A stretch of 64,000 nt of DNA, from contig OZ024794.1 of assembly GCA_964017045.1 (NCBI GenBank), positions 49,605,013 to 49,669,012 on the forward strand. The letters run 5' to 3'. The notes beneath the pieces were generated by a model. That model made no database searches. It worked only from the letters and a program-made list of their open reading frames with translations, and was not told the DNA's origin. The DNA is from Omphiscola glabra (Eukaryota > Mollusca > Gastropoda > Lymnaeidae). Shown in pieces: positions 23,834-35,959 of this stretch (position 1 is its first letter; each line of letters starts with the position of its first letter). A program made the translations under genes and the position numbers.

Positions 23834-25660
23834 GGGCATGTGTTCTTCCTCCAATTTTTGACATCCCCACACCCTAACAGAGTACTGTGCATGGCCGATG
23901 AAACACGGGATCGCATTAACTAAAACAACTCAAAGGTTGATGTCACGCTGCGATGTAATGTCTCAGTAAACGCGATAACGATATGCTGGAAGAGACAGAA
24001 TAATTTTCCACGTGCTCAAGTACTATGTTAGGGTTAGCTGTGTTAGTGGAGCGCTCCAGGGAAGGTTATAAAATCCCCTTTCCGTGGTACTCTTGATATT
24101 AGCCGTGTCTTTTAATTATTTTTTTAAAAGGGTTGTGGGGAATTTGGAGAAAAAAAGAGGGGAGGGGTCAAACTTTACTCTCTGTATGAGAGTCAGAGGT
24201 TAGGTAGGAAACTATTCTTCGTCTGCGCGTCTCATCATCTGACTCTGCCGGCGATCTGGAATATCTATATGTGACTTCTATTATAGAGAGGCCAGCAGTT
24301 CCCAGGGGCTCTCTTCAGTAAGGTCAGACAAATAACAAGCATTAGACATGGGGATATCGTGGGACAATCATCTCAACGTGTCTCTGTGTTCAAGGGATGT
24401 ATAACATCGTACACCAGCGAGCGACAACTGTGAGTGATCCTCAAGCGGTGCTGTGACTGTAGCGTGTTTAGCAACAACAAAAAACCAAAAAAAAAAAAAA
24501 AACAGCATTTGGTTATCATGAAATAACATCAACGCCTATTTAAAGTTTAAATATTAAAATTAAACATCCCATTGGATAACCTTCTTTAGCACGGCTGTAA
24601 TACTGTGTGACAATGGCTCCATGATTTTTATTGTCCACAACGACTAACATTGTTTCACAATGAAATACGACCATTTTTTAAGAAGTCAAATAAATGTATT
24701 TTTCTAACATACAGTAAAGGATTGTTTTTATTTCATAGACGCATTATCCTTGAAATCGTAAAGAACTATACTCACAATGAAATGAGTCTTTAAATATGCA
24801 AAACCCGTGTCCGATTAAACCAATACAAAACATTCAAGTTTGTTTAAAAAAAAAAAAATTAAAGTCGTAAAGAAAATGGTAGAAGTGTGTGGGGGGGTCT
24901 GGGGGGGGGGGAGACACCGGTAAGTTGTTGACGTTAAACCGTCTGATAAAACGAAATCTCACAACTTAGTGAAATATGTCATTAGTCGCCCCTGAACTCA
25001 CAATCCAATTCTGTGTTCATCGTTAAGTCAAGGGGGTGTGACTCTGAGAACTTTAAAATAATTTTGCGTCCTCGTCCGACTCATCCCCCTTTAATTTATT
25101 TGTCTTCTTTTTTTAATGATGTCGACTTCAACTCAATCTCTCCATCATTTTTTACTGGCGCGTTCCACGCTTTTCATAATTTTGAAATCGCAGCCAAGTC
25201 ATCGGGATTCTATGCACTGCCGGGCCCATGCAATACATACAATGACTGATGTGGGGGGATGGGGTGTTGTGTGGGTGTACATTAACATGTTGAGGTGGGG
25301 GAGGGGACGTTGAGAGAGTGACTCTCCCCCCTCCTCTCTCCCCCCACTTCCTCCCGAAGTTTTAGGAACGTCATCGCTGAAGTCGCGGTGTTAATCTTGT
25401 TTGCTTGCAGGAGTCAACACTATCGACCTGACGGGCTCCGGCCTGGGGTTTGGACATGCGAAGAATAAATCAGAGTTACCCACGTGACCGTCTCACATAA
25501 TATCGAGGGGCTCGACCGTGGTGTTATGATCGCTTTAACGCCATTTAAAGGGTCGATCAAATGCTATAGGGATCACCTCAAAATTTAAATGGTTGTTAGA
25601 TTGTGTCATGGATTTCAACGACACATTTGTATAGAACGAGGCTTCAATAAGACAAACTTT
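23834..25660. other. Anonymous DNA with poly-A and poly-G runs
   Basis: No gene recognised. Poly-A near 24488-24502 and G-runs near 24892-24910. The two open frames at 25013-25313 are short, in different frames and featureless. Confidence 0.45.
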
Positions 25661-26927
25661 AGGTTACGTCAGTTATGGCTTTACTTTACGTTAGTTGGAT
25701 TTACTTTACGTTTACGTTAGGTTTACTTTACGTTAGTTAGGTTTACTTTACGGTTACGTTAGGTTTACTTTACGTTAGTTAGGTTTACTTTACGTTAGTT
25801 AGGTTTACTTTACGGTTACGTTAGGTTTACTTTACGTTAGTTAGGTTTACTTTACGGTTACGTTAGGTTTACTTTACGTTAGTTAGGTTTACTTTACGGT
25901 TACGTTAGGTTTACTTTACGTTAGTTAGGTTTACTTTACGGTTACGTTAGGTTTACTTTACGTTAGTTAGGTTTACTTTACGTTGGTTAGGTTTACTTTA
26001 CGGTTACGTTAGGTTTACTTTACGTTAGTTAGGTTTACTTTACGGTTACGTTAGGTTTACTTTACGTTAGTTAGGTTTACTTTACGTTGGTTAGGTTTAC
26101 TTTACGGTTACGTTAGGTTTACTTTACGTTAGTTAGGTTTACTTTACGGTTACGTTAGGTTTACTTTACGTTGGTTAGGTTTACTTTATGGTTACGTTAG
26201 GTTTACTTTACGTTAGTTAGGTTTACTTTACGGTTACGTTAGGTTTACTTTACGTTAGTTAGGTTTACTTTACGGTTACGTTAGGTTTACTTTACGGTTA
26301 CGTTAGGTTTACTTTACGTTAGTTAGGTTTACTTTACGGTTACGTTAGGTTTACTTTACGGTTACGTTAGGTTTACTTTACGTTAGTTAGGTTTACTTTA
26401 CGGTTACGTTAGGTTTACTTTACGTTTACGTTAGGTTTACTTTACGGTTTACGTTAGGTTTACTTTACGTTTACGTTAGGTTTACTTTACGGTTTACGTT
26501 AGGTTTACTTTACGTTTACGTTAGGTTTACTTTACGTTTACGTTAGGTTTACTTTACGGTTACGTTAGGTTTACTTTACGTTTACGTTATGTTTACTTTA
26601 CGGTTTACGTTAGGTTTACTTTACGTTTACGTTAGGTTTACTTTACGGTTACGTTAGGTTTACTTTACGTTTACGTTAGGTTTACTTTACGTTTACGTTA
26701 GGTTTACTTTACGGTTACGTTAGGTTTACTTTACGTTTACGTTAGGTTTACTTTACGGTTTACGTTAGGTTTACTTTACGTTTACGTTAGGTTTACTTTA
26801 CGGTTACGTTAGGTTTACTTTACGTTTACGTTAGGTTTACTTTACGGTTTACGTTAGGTTTACTTTACGTTTACGTTAGGTTTACTTTACGTTGGTTAGG
26901 TTTACTTTACGTTTACCTTAGGTTTAT
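25661..26927. repeat. Mixed 20/22-bp minisatellite, about 59 units
   Basis: The core 'ggtttactttacg' is followed by either 'ttagtta' (20-bp unit), 'gttacgtta' or 'tttacgtta' (22-bp units). In the first half 20- and 22-bp units mostly alternate, a roughly 42-bp higher-order repeat. After about 26400 the 20-bp type nearly vanishes and 22-23-bp types take over. It is rich in T and G on this strand. Confidence 0.95.
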
Positions 26928-27290
26928 ATGTAAGGTCGATAAGCTGTGTATGATTATAATTTTAAGATTTTAAACTGCTTGGAATTTTTTATTTTATTTT
27001 TTGTTGTGCAAATTATTTCAGTGTCAGGGTTAAATGAATGCCTGATAAGGCCCCACTATTGTACCTAGCGTGATTGACTGTTATCCAGATTGGAGATTTA
27101 AGATCTGGAAGAATGACAAAGTTATGACAACTCTTCTTCGTAATAATATGTTCGCACACGTTGGCTGAGGAAAAGTCAAATCCTCAGGCCAACAGTACAT
27201 ATTATATTAGGAAACAAGGTTCACATAGACAGCCTCATATAGACACATGACTCATGCATTAAGTTAGGTCCGTGTATTAAGATTAATGGC

Positions 27291-27490
27291 TATTATAAGC
27301 AGATCTATTGTACCTATATGGGTATATGACCCGAACAATAAAGTTTACGGGCCTGTTTATACAGGTCTATTGCCCATATGATCGGGTATATGACCCATAT
27401 AATCAGATTTAGGTTTAAGGTCCATAAAATCAGGTCTGTGGCCCAGATAGTCATTTCTAGGATGTATATCTTCAGGCCCACGGCGTGATT
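27291..27490. repeat. Degenerate repeat of about 21-27 bp
   Basis: Diverged units such as 'gggtatatgacccatataatc' and 'ggtctattgcccatatgatc' recur. It looks like an old, decaying minisatellite. Confidence 0.45.
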
Positions 27491-27559
27491 ACACGTTGCC
27501 ACGCGATGTAGTAAAGTGGTAAATTGTCGCATCCATAATTCATGAGATTTAACAGCTAG

Positions 27560-27855
27560 AGTCCAGCAGTACCGTCCTACCTCCTCTAACTCCTGTGGTC
27601 ACGAGCTCACAGAGTGAGGACACCCCTCCTCCCGAGTCAGATGAACTGTCTTACCTCAACAGACTTTCAGGGAATCGTCATTTCCGGCCACGAGACAGTT
27701 ACCCCGACACAGCTCTTGTAGCGCGCGCTGGACGAACCGCGCGTCTAACCGAGGCATCAAGATGCCAATTGCTCCGTCACCTTGGTCTGAGTGGGGGGAA
27801 GGAACGCACGTCTCCCGCTCTGAAAGTTCTTCATTGTACTGCTGGCCATAGATAA
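27560..27855 (+). other. Candidate exon or conserved element, GC-richer open stretch
   Basis: An open plus-strand frame to the stop at 27853-27855 encodes about 86 residues of normal composition (SDELSYLNRLSGNRHF, then ARAGRTARLTEASRCQLL). It is GC-rich and CpG-containing against AT-rich surroundings, and a pyrimidine tract ending in CAG at about 27610 could be a splice acceptor. I recognise no domain, and an opposing open frame overlaps it. It may be a terminal exon, a transposon fragment or chance. Confidence 0.25.
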
Positions 27856-28274
27856 GAGCTTGAATATGGATGGGCTCCATTTTACGTGAATGTCCTGATG
27901 TCTGGATCCTGCTACGGCCAATGTCCGGTTGAAGTCGTGGGAGAATCTCTCCGTGTGTTCATTGGTTACAGTGAGCTGAACGAGTTATTGATTAAGATTT
28001 GATGGGGGTTTGTTACGTATAGCATTACTTATAAATTTAAAAAACAAAGTATTTCAGTGGCCGCAGCGAAGGAGAAAACAAATAACTTAAAGAGCAATCA
28101 CAAATATGTACAACATATCAATCTGATCCATTTCAGAAAAGTCGAAAGAAAAAAAAACCCTTTAAAATATTACTTTAGAAACGTAAAATATGCGTTCTTT
28201 TTGGGAATTAATAAAACACTAACAGCAATCAATATTATTATCCAGGTATGAAAGTATGGTTTACTGGTGAGTTC

Positions 28275-28500
28275 AATAGTGCGCAAAATGAAATTCCCGA
28301 TAACTGCGCTAAGTAAGATTCTTTTTTTTTTTTTTAAATGCAAGTGCGTTTGGTGCTTAATATTTTCTTTTGTGATGGTCTCAATTTAAAATATGATGAA
28401 ATAAATATGAGGTGTAAAAAAAGGTGGTGGGAAATTAAATTATTAATTTCATTCAGGGGCGTAAAAAATGTGTGGTGGCATAGGAGGGTGGGTGGGTGGG
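28275..28500 (+). repeat. Dispersed repeat family A, copy A1 (3' part)
   Basis: It carries 'ttcccgataactgcgctaag', 'gtgcgtttggtgcttaatat' and 'gatgaaataaatatgaggtg', then 'caggggcgtaaaaaatg'. At the position of the 12-bp array in A2, this copy has no expansion. Confidence 0.7.
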
Positions 28501-28719
28501 TCAGCACGATTTGGTATTCTCATAAAGATCATTACTTGAATGCCTATTTAGTAACTTTAGTAGATGGGAATTTGGCTTATCGCGACCGCCATTGTTTGGC
28601 GGGCAAACAGCTAGTGAATACATGTTTGTTTTTTAAAATCCTTTATATTAACTTCACATTTGTCCGTGTCTGGGTGGCTGGCAAAACCTTCGGATGGCTC
28701 ATTGGCCAACTTCCCGTCA

Positions 28720-29330
28720 AACTATTGAGCTGAAACTGGGCACATAGACTTGTTGCCGATGACAACACATTCCATTAAATTTTCTGCCCCACACCTAATC
28801 CTCAACCCCCCCCCCCCCCCCCCCCCCCCCCCAAAGTTTTTCATGTTTTTTAAAGAGAAAGATGAAGGAGATATGATTTTACGAAATAATATTCCCGATA
28901 ACTGCGCTAAATGAGATTCTTATTAATAAAAAAATATCTCAAGTGCGTTTGGTGCGTAATATTTTCTTTTGGTTTTCTGAAATAGTTGGTGAAATAGTTG
29001 GTGAAATAGTTGGTGAAATAGTTGGTGAAATAGTTGGTGAAATAGTTGGTGAAATAGTTGGTGAAATAGTTGGTGAAATAGTTGGTGAAATAGTTGGTGA
29101 AATAGTTGGTGAAATAGTTGGTGAAATAGTTGGTGAGATAGTTGGTGAAATAGTTGGTGAAATAGTTGGTGAAATAGTTGGTGGAATATTTGGTGAAATA
29201 GTTGGTGGAATAAATCTTCTGTGTCAAAGCGGGCGGGTCATTAGAATATATAAATATAGTTGAGGGGCGTAAAAAAAAAAAGTGCTTTTGCGAGCCAAAT
29301 TTTCAGCCCACCCCACCCACCACCCCGACT
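28720..29330 (+). repeat. Dispersed repeat family A, copy A2, containing a 12-bp array
   Basis: Order of blocks: 'attgagctgaaactgggcac', 'gttgccgatgacaacacatt', a C26 run at about 28807-28832, 'ttcccgataactgcgctaaa', 'gtgcgtttggtgcgtaatat', the 12-bp array, 'gtgtcaaagcgggcgggtca' and 'aggggcgtaaaaaa'. Every block except the array is also found in copy A1 or A3. Confidence 0.75.
28979..29211. repeat. 12-bp minisatellite inside family A, about 19 copies
   Basis: The unit is 'gaaatagttggt', almost invariant. It gives an EIVG repeat on the plus strand and NYFT on the minus strand; the open frames 28943-29263 and 28907-29227 are products of the repetition. The unit exists singly in copy A3 (12802-12819, minus strand). 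Confidence 0.96.
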
Positions 29331-30350
29331 GCTCTATAATACATTTTATGAAGGATTTTATTCGAAAAACTGTGTTTTTAGGGGGTTGTTAAATTTCTAT
29401 ATTCTATCAATAGAGTTGTGCCTTTTTGCCTTTCTATCGTTAACTCTGATTTTCTATGTCGTACGGTCCAAATAGCAATCTGTAAACTCAAAAAAAAATC
29501 GAAGAAATCTGACATTGATTAGTTTGGCACGCTCATTTGTATCTTGTATATCCTTGATTAAATGACTTCGCCTCATCAGAAATTAACGCAGCCAGGAAGT
29601 TGAAGGCTTCGTCAATGGAGTTTTTTTTATACATGATTTTCCCCCCCATCCCCCACTTTATATGTACAAAGAATACCATGATAAAAATAGTTTCGTTTCC
29701 TTTTTCCGTTAATATTTTTACACCATATTTTAAAATCAATAATTCAAACAAATAAGAAACGCAATGAACAATCATCATGGACTCTTGCTTGCACTAAAAC
29801 ATTCCATAATAACAATCTTCCCGGTTTTTTTCTTTTTTCAATCCGTGATGCAAATAAGCCGATATTGTACGCCTACAATTTAGGGCCCTTGTGTAAGGAC
29901 ATCAGATCTCTCTCCAGCGATAAGGCATTTAGGCACGTTGCCGATCTCGGCGTCTCACTTTCCTCCATGTCAGAAATCTGACATTCCCTCACTAAAAGGG
30001 TTGCCTTGTATGAGGTAACGACCCATCCTCTTCCCCTCGCCCAGGCCTCGTGTGATAACATAACACCCTCACGTCTCCTCGTGACGCTTGCATTCCAAAA
30101 GTTGCCTCTTATTTTTTCATTTTATGTTTATCTAATTCGAAATATTTTCCCGTGCTGAGATGCTGAAATTGGTTTTCAAGAGTGTCTGATGAAAATCAAT
30201 TTGGGGGGGGGGGGGGGGGGGGGGGTTCAAGAAACTAATTTTTAAAATCACTTGAAAGAACGCCACCCAGGAAATGGTGGCCCGAGCCCCCCGCGAATTT
30301 TACGCTATCGTTATCTAGGAAGAATTGCTGGGATGTTCATGGTCGGATTT
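29331..30350. other. Anonymous spacer with a G23 run
   Basis: Poly-G near 30204-30226. No gene recognised. 29880-30080 is less AT-rich, with an open minus-strand frame of 62 codons without known motif. Confidence 0.4.
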
Positions 30351-30690
30351 CATAGTGTTGGGAAAGGGTCAGAAGGCTATATTTTATATTGTTGGGAAAG
30401 AACTAGAAGGCTATATTTTATATTTTTGGGCAAGGGTCAGGTTATATTTTATATTGTTGGGCAAGGACTAGAAGGCTATATTTTATATTTTTGGGCAAGG
30501 CTCAGAAGGATATATTTTATATTGTTGGGCAAGAACTAGAAGGCTATATTTTATATTTTTGGGCAAGGACTAGAAGGCTATATTTTATTTTTGGGCAAGG
30601 ATCAGAAAACTATATTTCATATTTGGGAAAGGATAAAAAAAACTATATTTCATATTTGGGCAAACATCAGAAAACTATAATTGATATCGG
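30351..30690. repeat. Degenerate repeat of about 30-34 bp, about 10 copies
   Basis: Units follow the pattern 'ttgggcaagg-ctagaaggc' then 'tatattttatatt'. Lengths vary and the right-hand units decay ('gggaaaggataaaaaaaact'). The overlapping plus-strand open frames come from this repeat. Confidence 0.85.
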
Positions 30691-30985
30691 CGCACGGATC
30701 AAAAGGCCAGACTACCACATATCATTTTGCTTGTTAAGGATCAGAAACAATGACGTAGGGTCATTTTGTGCGAAATCTTTGATCATGAACAGGAATGCAG
30801 AGCTCTGGAGTCGAGCTTTGGAGTCGGTAGATTGCTATCAACATTGTGTGAAATTGCTCTGTGTTTTGAATTTAAACAAAGTTACAATAAAATAACGAAT
30901 TGGTGAATTTGTTAACGAACTTGAAAAGAAAAAAAAAACAACTCTATTTCGAACTAGATACCGTGTGTTGGAGCGTTACAGTTTT

Positions 30986-31247
30986 AGCCTGTCAGCAACC
31001 TTGTCTTATGGCCTGGTGTATCATTTAGCCTGTCAGCAACCTTGTCTTACGGCCTGATGTATCATTTAGCCTGTCAGCAACCTTGTCTTACGGCCTGGTG
31101 TATCATTTAGCCTGTCAGCAACCTTGTCTTACGGCCTGATGTATCATTTAACCTGTCAGCAACCTTGTCTTACGGCCTGGTGTATCATTTAGCCTGTCAG
31201 CAACCTTGTCTTACGGCCTGATGTATCATTTAGCCTGTCAGCAACTT
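30986..31247. repeat. 41-bp minisatellite, 6.4 copies, dimer pattern
   Basis: Units contain 'agcctgtcagcaaccttgtc' and 'ttacggcctg'. Successive units alternate strictly between 'cctggtgt' and 'cctgatgt', so the true repeating block is an 82-bp dimer. Confidence 0.94.
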
Positions 31248-32053
31248 CGTCTAAAATCTGATGGTCTGATTTATCAACACTTTTAACAGACTCTTTCTCA
31301 GATTATGCACCGTCCTCACTGCCAGCCTTGTGTCTTATCCGGGATATTTTTGCACCTCATCAGATATCAACCATCATAGACTTTTTTTTAAAATTCAAAC
31401 ATTGAAGTTAATATTTTTGTGAGAGAAAATGGTATTGGTGAGTGATTTTGGACAGAAAGATTAAGTTTTCTTTCATTAACAATTTTTACGGTTTTTACAT
31501 TTTCCTTAAAAGATTGAAACCTGAGCGAAATAAATAAATAAATTCAATACTTTTAACACACAGCGAAATTTGAATGAACGAAGAAAATATTTTGAAATTT
31601 AGATTAGGCACGTCAGGTAGTGAGAGGGGGGGGGGGGGGTCAACCACGGTAAGAACTAAATGTTTCATTATGTGTGTATGTTTCGGTCGAGATAGAAAGC
31701 TTAGCTTTTTAAGCAGTGAGATATATTTTTTTTAAAATTATATTAATATCATCACATTGTTTTTAAAAACTAAAAAAAAATTAAGAAGAACCCAAGCAAA
31801 TTGTCACACTATGCGACGCCTCTGAGAAATGTAAGGTCATGCCATTTCAAATGTAAAGTATGCTTTATAACTTGACCTTTGTTACAAAACTAGTTAAATG
31901 GAGTAAGATATTAACCACATAACAGTGAACGAACTCATTTTTCGTTTATTTAGTAAAGGAATATTGAATTTCTCTTTATGGAGAAGAGAAAACATTGAAC
32001 TCAATCGTTAAACGCGAGAAAGGATAATCCATCGTCCAAGAATGTTTCAGAAC
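31248..32053. other. Anonymous AT-rich spacer with a G-run
   Basis: G-run near 31627-31639. No gene or repeat recognised. Confidence 0.45.
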
Positions 32054-32812
32054 TTCAGTAAAGGTGCAGCTCTTGTGTAGTTCAGTAAAGGTGCAGTTCT
32101 TGTGTAGTTCAGTAAAGGTGCAGTTCTTGTGTAGTTCAGTAAAGGTACAGTTCTTGTGTAGTTCAGTAAAGGTGCAGTTCTTGTGTAGTTCAGTAAAGGT
32201 GCAGTTCTTGTGTAGTTCAGTAAAGGTGCAGTTCTTGTGTAGTTCAGTAAAGGTGCAGTTCTTGTGTAGTTCAGTAAAGGTGCAGTTTATGTGTAGTTCA
32301 GTAAAGGTGCAGCTCTTGTGTAGTTCAGTAAAGGTACAGTTCTTGTGTATTTCAGTAAAGGTGCAGCTCTTGTGTAGTTCAGTAAAGGTACAGTTCTTGT
32401 GTAGTTCAGTAAAGGTGCAGCTCTTGTGTAGTTCAGTAAAGGTGCAGTTTATGTGTAGTTCAGTAAAGGTGCAGCTCTTGTGTAGTTCAGTAAAGGTACA
32501 GTTCTTGTGTATTTCAGTAAAGGTGCAGCTCTTGTGTAGTTCAGTAAAGGTGCAGTTTATGTGTAGTTCAGTAAAGGTACAGTTTATGTGTAGTTCAGTA
32601 AAGGTACAGTTCTTGTGTAGTTCAGTAAAGGTACAGTTCTTGTGTAGTTCAGTAAAGGTACAGTTCTTGTGTAGTTCAGTAAAGGTGCAGTTTATGTGTA
32701 GTTCAGTAAAGGTGCAGGTCTTGTTTAGTTCAGTAAAGGTACAGTTCTTGTGTAGTTCAGTAAAGGTGCAGTTCATGTGTAGTTCAGTAAAGGTGCAGCT
32801 CATGTGAAGTTC
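32054..32812. repeat. 27-bp minisatellite, about 28 copies
   Basis: Unit: 'ttcagtaaaggtgcagttct' plus 'tgtgtag'. Variants (gcagctctt, acagttctt, gcagtttat) form short recurring strings, e.g. the pair 'gcagctctt' then 'acagttctt-tgtatt' at about 32310 and 32470. Open frames on both strands (31976-32824 minus, 32064-32807 plus) result from the period being a multiple of three. Confidence 0.96.
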
Positions 32813-33048
32813 AATTTCACTCACAGATTACAACCTCGTGGTCGTGTCAGATTTGAAAAACACCGTCTTGGTGTCAGGAACAACAGGTACTGAGGCAGGC
32901 TTAACGGTTTTTGGGGCTGTGGGACGGACCAGGTGGGCATCGGATCGCGTGACAAGACCCTTCACCACTGGATCAACTCCAGGTCTTGGTGCGATGTCTT
33001 AATTGATTTCCCTCGTTATCCCCGGTTTCTGGCACTAGCGGATTGGTG

Positions 33049-33708
33049 TTGATTCGGGGGTCGGGAACACATTCATCAGATCCTGTTAACTCCGCCATGG
33101 ACGCCTAGTTGATTCGGGGGTCAGGAACACATTCATCAGATCCTGTTAACTCTGCCATGGACGCCTAGTTGATTCGGGGGTCGGGAACACATTCATCAGA
33201 TCCTGTTAACTCCGCCATGGACGCCTAGTTGATTCGGGGGTCGGGAACACATTCATCAGATCCTGTTAACTCCGCCATGGACGCCTAGTTGATTCGGGGG
33301 ACGGGAACACATTCATCAGATCCTGTTAACTCAGCCATAGACGCCTAGTTGATTCGGGGGTCGGGAACACATTCATCAGATCCTGTTAACTCCGCCATGG
33401 ACGCCTAGTTGATTCGGGGGTCGGGAACACATTCATCAGATCCTGTTAACTCCGACATAGACGCCTAGTTGATTCGGGGGTCGGGAACACATTCATCAGA
33501 TCCTGTTAACTCCGCCATGGACGCCTAGTTGATTCGGGGGTCGGGAACACATTCATCAGATCCTGTTAACTCCGCCATAGACGCCTAGTTGATTCGGGGG
33601 TCGGGAACACATTCATCAGATCCTGTTAACTCCGCCATGGACGCCTAGTTGATTCGGGGGACGGGAACACATTCATCAGATCCTGTTAACTCAGCCATAG
33701 ATGCCTAC
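33049..33708. repeat. 60-bp minisatellite, 11 copies
   Basis: Exactly eleven units of 60 bp beginning 'ttgattcgggggtcgggaac'. Only a few sites vary (tcggg/acggg/tcagg, ccgccatgg/cagccatag/ccgacatag). The 'acggg...cagccatag' type appears both at unit 5 and in the last unit, suggesting block duplication. Confidence 0.97.
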
Positions 33709-34084
33709 CAAACAAAGTTATGCAATGAACACACCACTGGTGATTTCAGGACACATTGATGTGCCAGACACAAGTGCTTGTGGGAAACAAAAACAGGTGC
33801 GCTTAAAATTAAGATTAATCGAACAAAAAAATCATCCTCTGACCGTAATATTTATATCCCTTCAACATACTGTCACAAATGATGATAAATATTCCTATTT
33901 AACTCTATCCCAAATGACGATATATTTACACCTGTCGCTGTTCTAGTAACTCTTTATGAAAACTATGCCACGGAATTATTATTATTTTGTAACGTTATGT
34001 ATATTTTAGTAAATCTAAAAATCAATTAAGAAGACAAAACTAATTATCTTCTTATATAAAACAATGGGTCAGTAAAAATCATCA
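33709..34084. other. Spacer between arrays
   Basis: AT-rich. The open frame 33701-33946 (+) begins in the last 60-bp unit and has no known motif. Confidence 0.4.
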
Positions 34085-34560
34085 TACGCCAGTCTCTACC
34101 CTATACGCCAGCCTCTACCCTATACGCCAGCCTCTACCCTATACGCCAGCCTCTACCCTATACGCCAGTCTCTACCCTATACGCCAGCCTCTACCCTATA
34201 CGCCAGTCTCTACCCTATACGCCAGCCTCTACCCTATACGCCAGCCTCTACCCTATACGCCAGCCTCTACCCTATACGCCAGTCTCTACCCTATACGCCA
34301 GTCTCTACCCTATACGCCAGCCTCTACCCTATACGCCAGCCTCTACCCTATACGCCAGCCTCTACCCTATACGCCAGTCTCTACCCTATACGCCAGTCTC
34401 TACCCTATACGCCAGCCTCTACCCTATACGCCAGCCTCTACCCTATACGCCAGCCTCTACCCTATACGCCAGCCTCTACCCTATACGCCAGCCTCTACCC
34501 TATACGCCAGTCTCTACCCTATACGCCAGTCTCTACCCAATACGCCAGTCTCTACCCTAT
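34085..34560. repeat. 19-bp minisatellite, 25 copies
   Basis: Unit: 'tacgccagcctctacccta', with a single C/T site (cagcc or cagtc) as the main variation. One unit near 34538 has 'acccaata'. Confidence 0.96.
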
Positions 34561-34880
34561 ATGAATGGAGTGTAATAAAAGATAAAGATTTATAATTGGT
34601 TGTGCTTACATAACATCTATTTCAGCGCACGTGCAATGGATGCATGTAATTGACCTCTCCCCTCAAATACTTATCACAAAAACACCATAAAGATGTGTGT
34701 ACCATTTACGACCCTTCGTTTTACGGTAGCACAATCCACAAGCACCAACCGTTAGACCTATCACGTGTTTAAAGTAATGTCATAACAACCGTGTAGGCGT
34801 ACTTCCAGTGTTGGCTGTGTGCACTTAAGTCCTGCTTATGAAGGTGATAGGGGTAAAGCAGGCCACTTGCGAACACAGGT

Positions 34881-35889
34881 GAGACATTGTGATGCTGAGT
34901 AGTGAGACATTGTGATGCTGAGTAGTGAGACATTGTGATGCTGAGTAGTGAGACATTGTGATGCTGAGTAGTGAGACATTGTGATGCTGAGTAGTGAGAC
35001 ATTGTGATGCTGAGTAGTGAGACATCGTGATGCTGAGTAGTGAGACATTGTGATGCTGAGTAGTGAGACATTGTGATGCTGAGTAGTGAGACATTGGGAT
35101 GCTGAGTAGTGAGACATTGGGATGCTGAGTAGTGAGACATTGTGATGCTGAGTAGTGAGACATTGGGATGCTGAGTAGTGAGACATTGTGATGCTGAGTA
35201 GTGAGACATTGTGATGCTGAGTAGTGAGACATCGTGATGCTGAGTAGTGAGACATTGGGATGCTGAGTAGTGAGACATCGTGATGCTGAGTAGTGAGACA
35301 TTGGGATGCTGAGTAGTGAGACATTGGGATGCTGAGTAGTGAGACATTGTGAGGCTGAGTAGTGAGACATTGTGATGCTGAGTAGTGAGACATTGTGATG
35401 CTGAGTAGTGAGACATTGTGATGCTGAGTAGTGAGACATCGTGATGCTGAGTAGTGAGACATTGGGATGCTGAGTAGTGAGACATCGTGATGCTGAGTAG
35501 TGAGACATTGGGATGCTGAGTAGTGAGACATTGGGATGCTGAGTAGTGAGACATCGGGATGCTGAGTAGTGAGACATTGGGATGCTGAGTAGTGAGACAT
35601 TGGGATGCTGGGTAGTGAGACATTGGGATGCTGAGTAGTGAGACATCGTGATGCTGAGTAGTGAGACATCGTGATGCTGAGTAGTGAGACATCGTGATGC
35701 TGAGTAGTGAGACATTGGGATGCTGAATAGTGAGACATTGGGATGCTGAGTAGTGAGACATTGGGATGCTGAGTAGTGAGACATTGGGATGCTGAGTAGT
35801 GAGACATTGTGATGCTGAGTAGTGAGACATTGTGATGCTGAGTAGTGAGACATCGTGATGCTGAGTAGTGAGACATTGGGATGCTGGGT
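34881..35889. repeat. 23-bp minisatellite, about 44 copies
   Basis: Unit: 'gagacattgtgatgctgagt' plus 'agt'. Variants are attgt, atcgt and attgg, with rare ctgggtagt and ctgaatagt. No stop occurs in any of the three minus-strand frames because the unit lacks one in every phase, so three long nested minus-strand open frames appear (34769-35953). They are not considered genes. Confidence 0.97.
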
Positions 35890-35959
35890 ATAGCGAGCTT
35901 AAGTCAGGATTTTTTTTTTTAAATTGTAAGTGTAATAGTTTGTTTAATAACATCGAATT

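Noticed and set aside
31976..32824. 282-codon minus and 247-codon plus open frames
   Set aside because: They are products of the 27-bp array, open on both strands at once.
34769..35953. 394-codon minus-strand open frame (SHYSASQCLTTQH repeats) and two nested ones
   Set aside because: The 23-bp unit lacks stops in every phase on that strand, so all three frames stay open. No non-repeat domain is attached.
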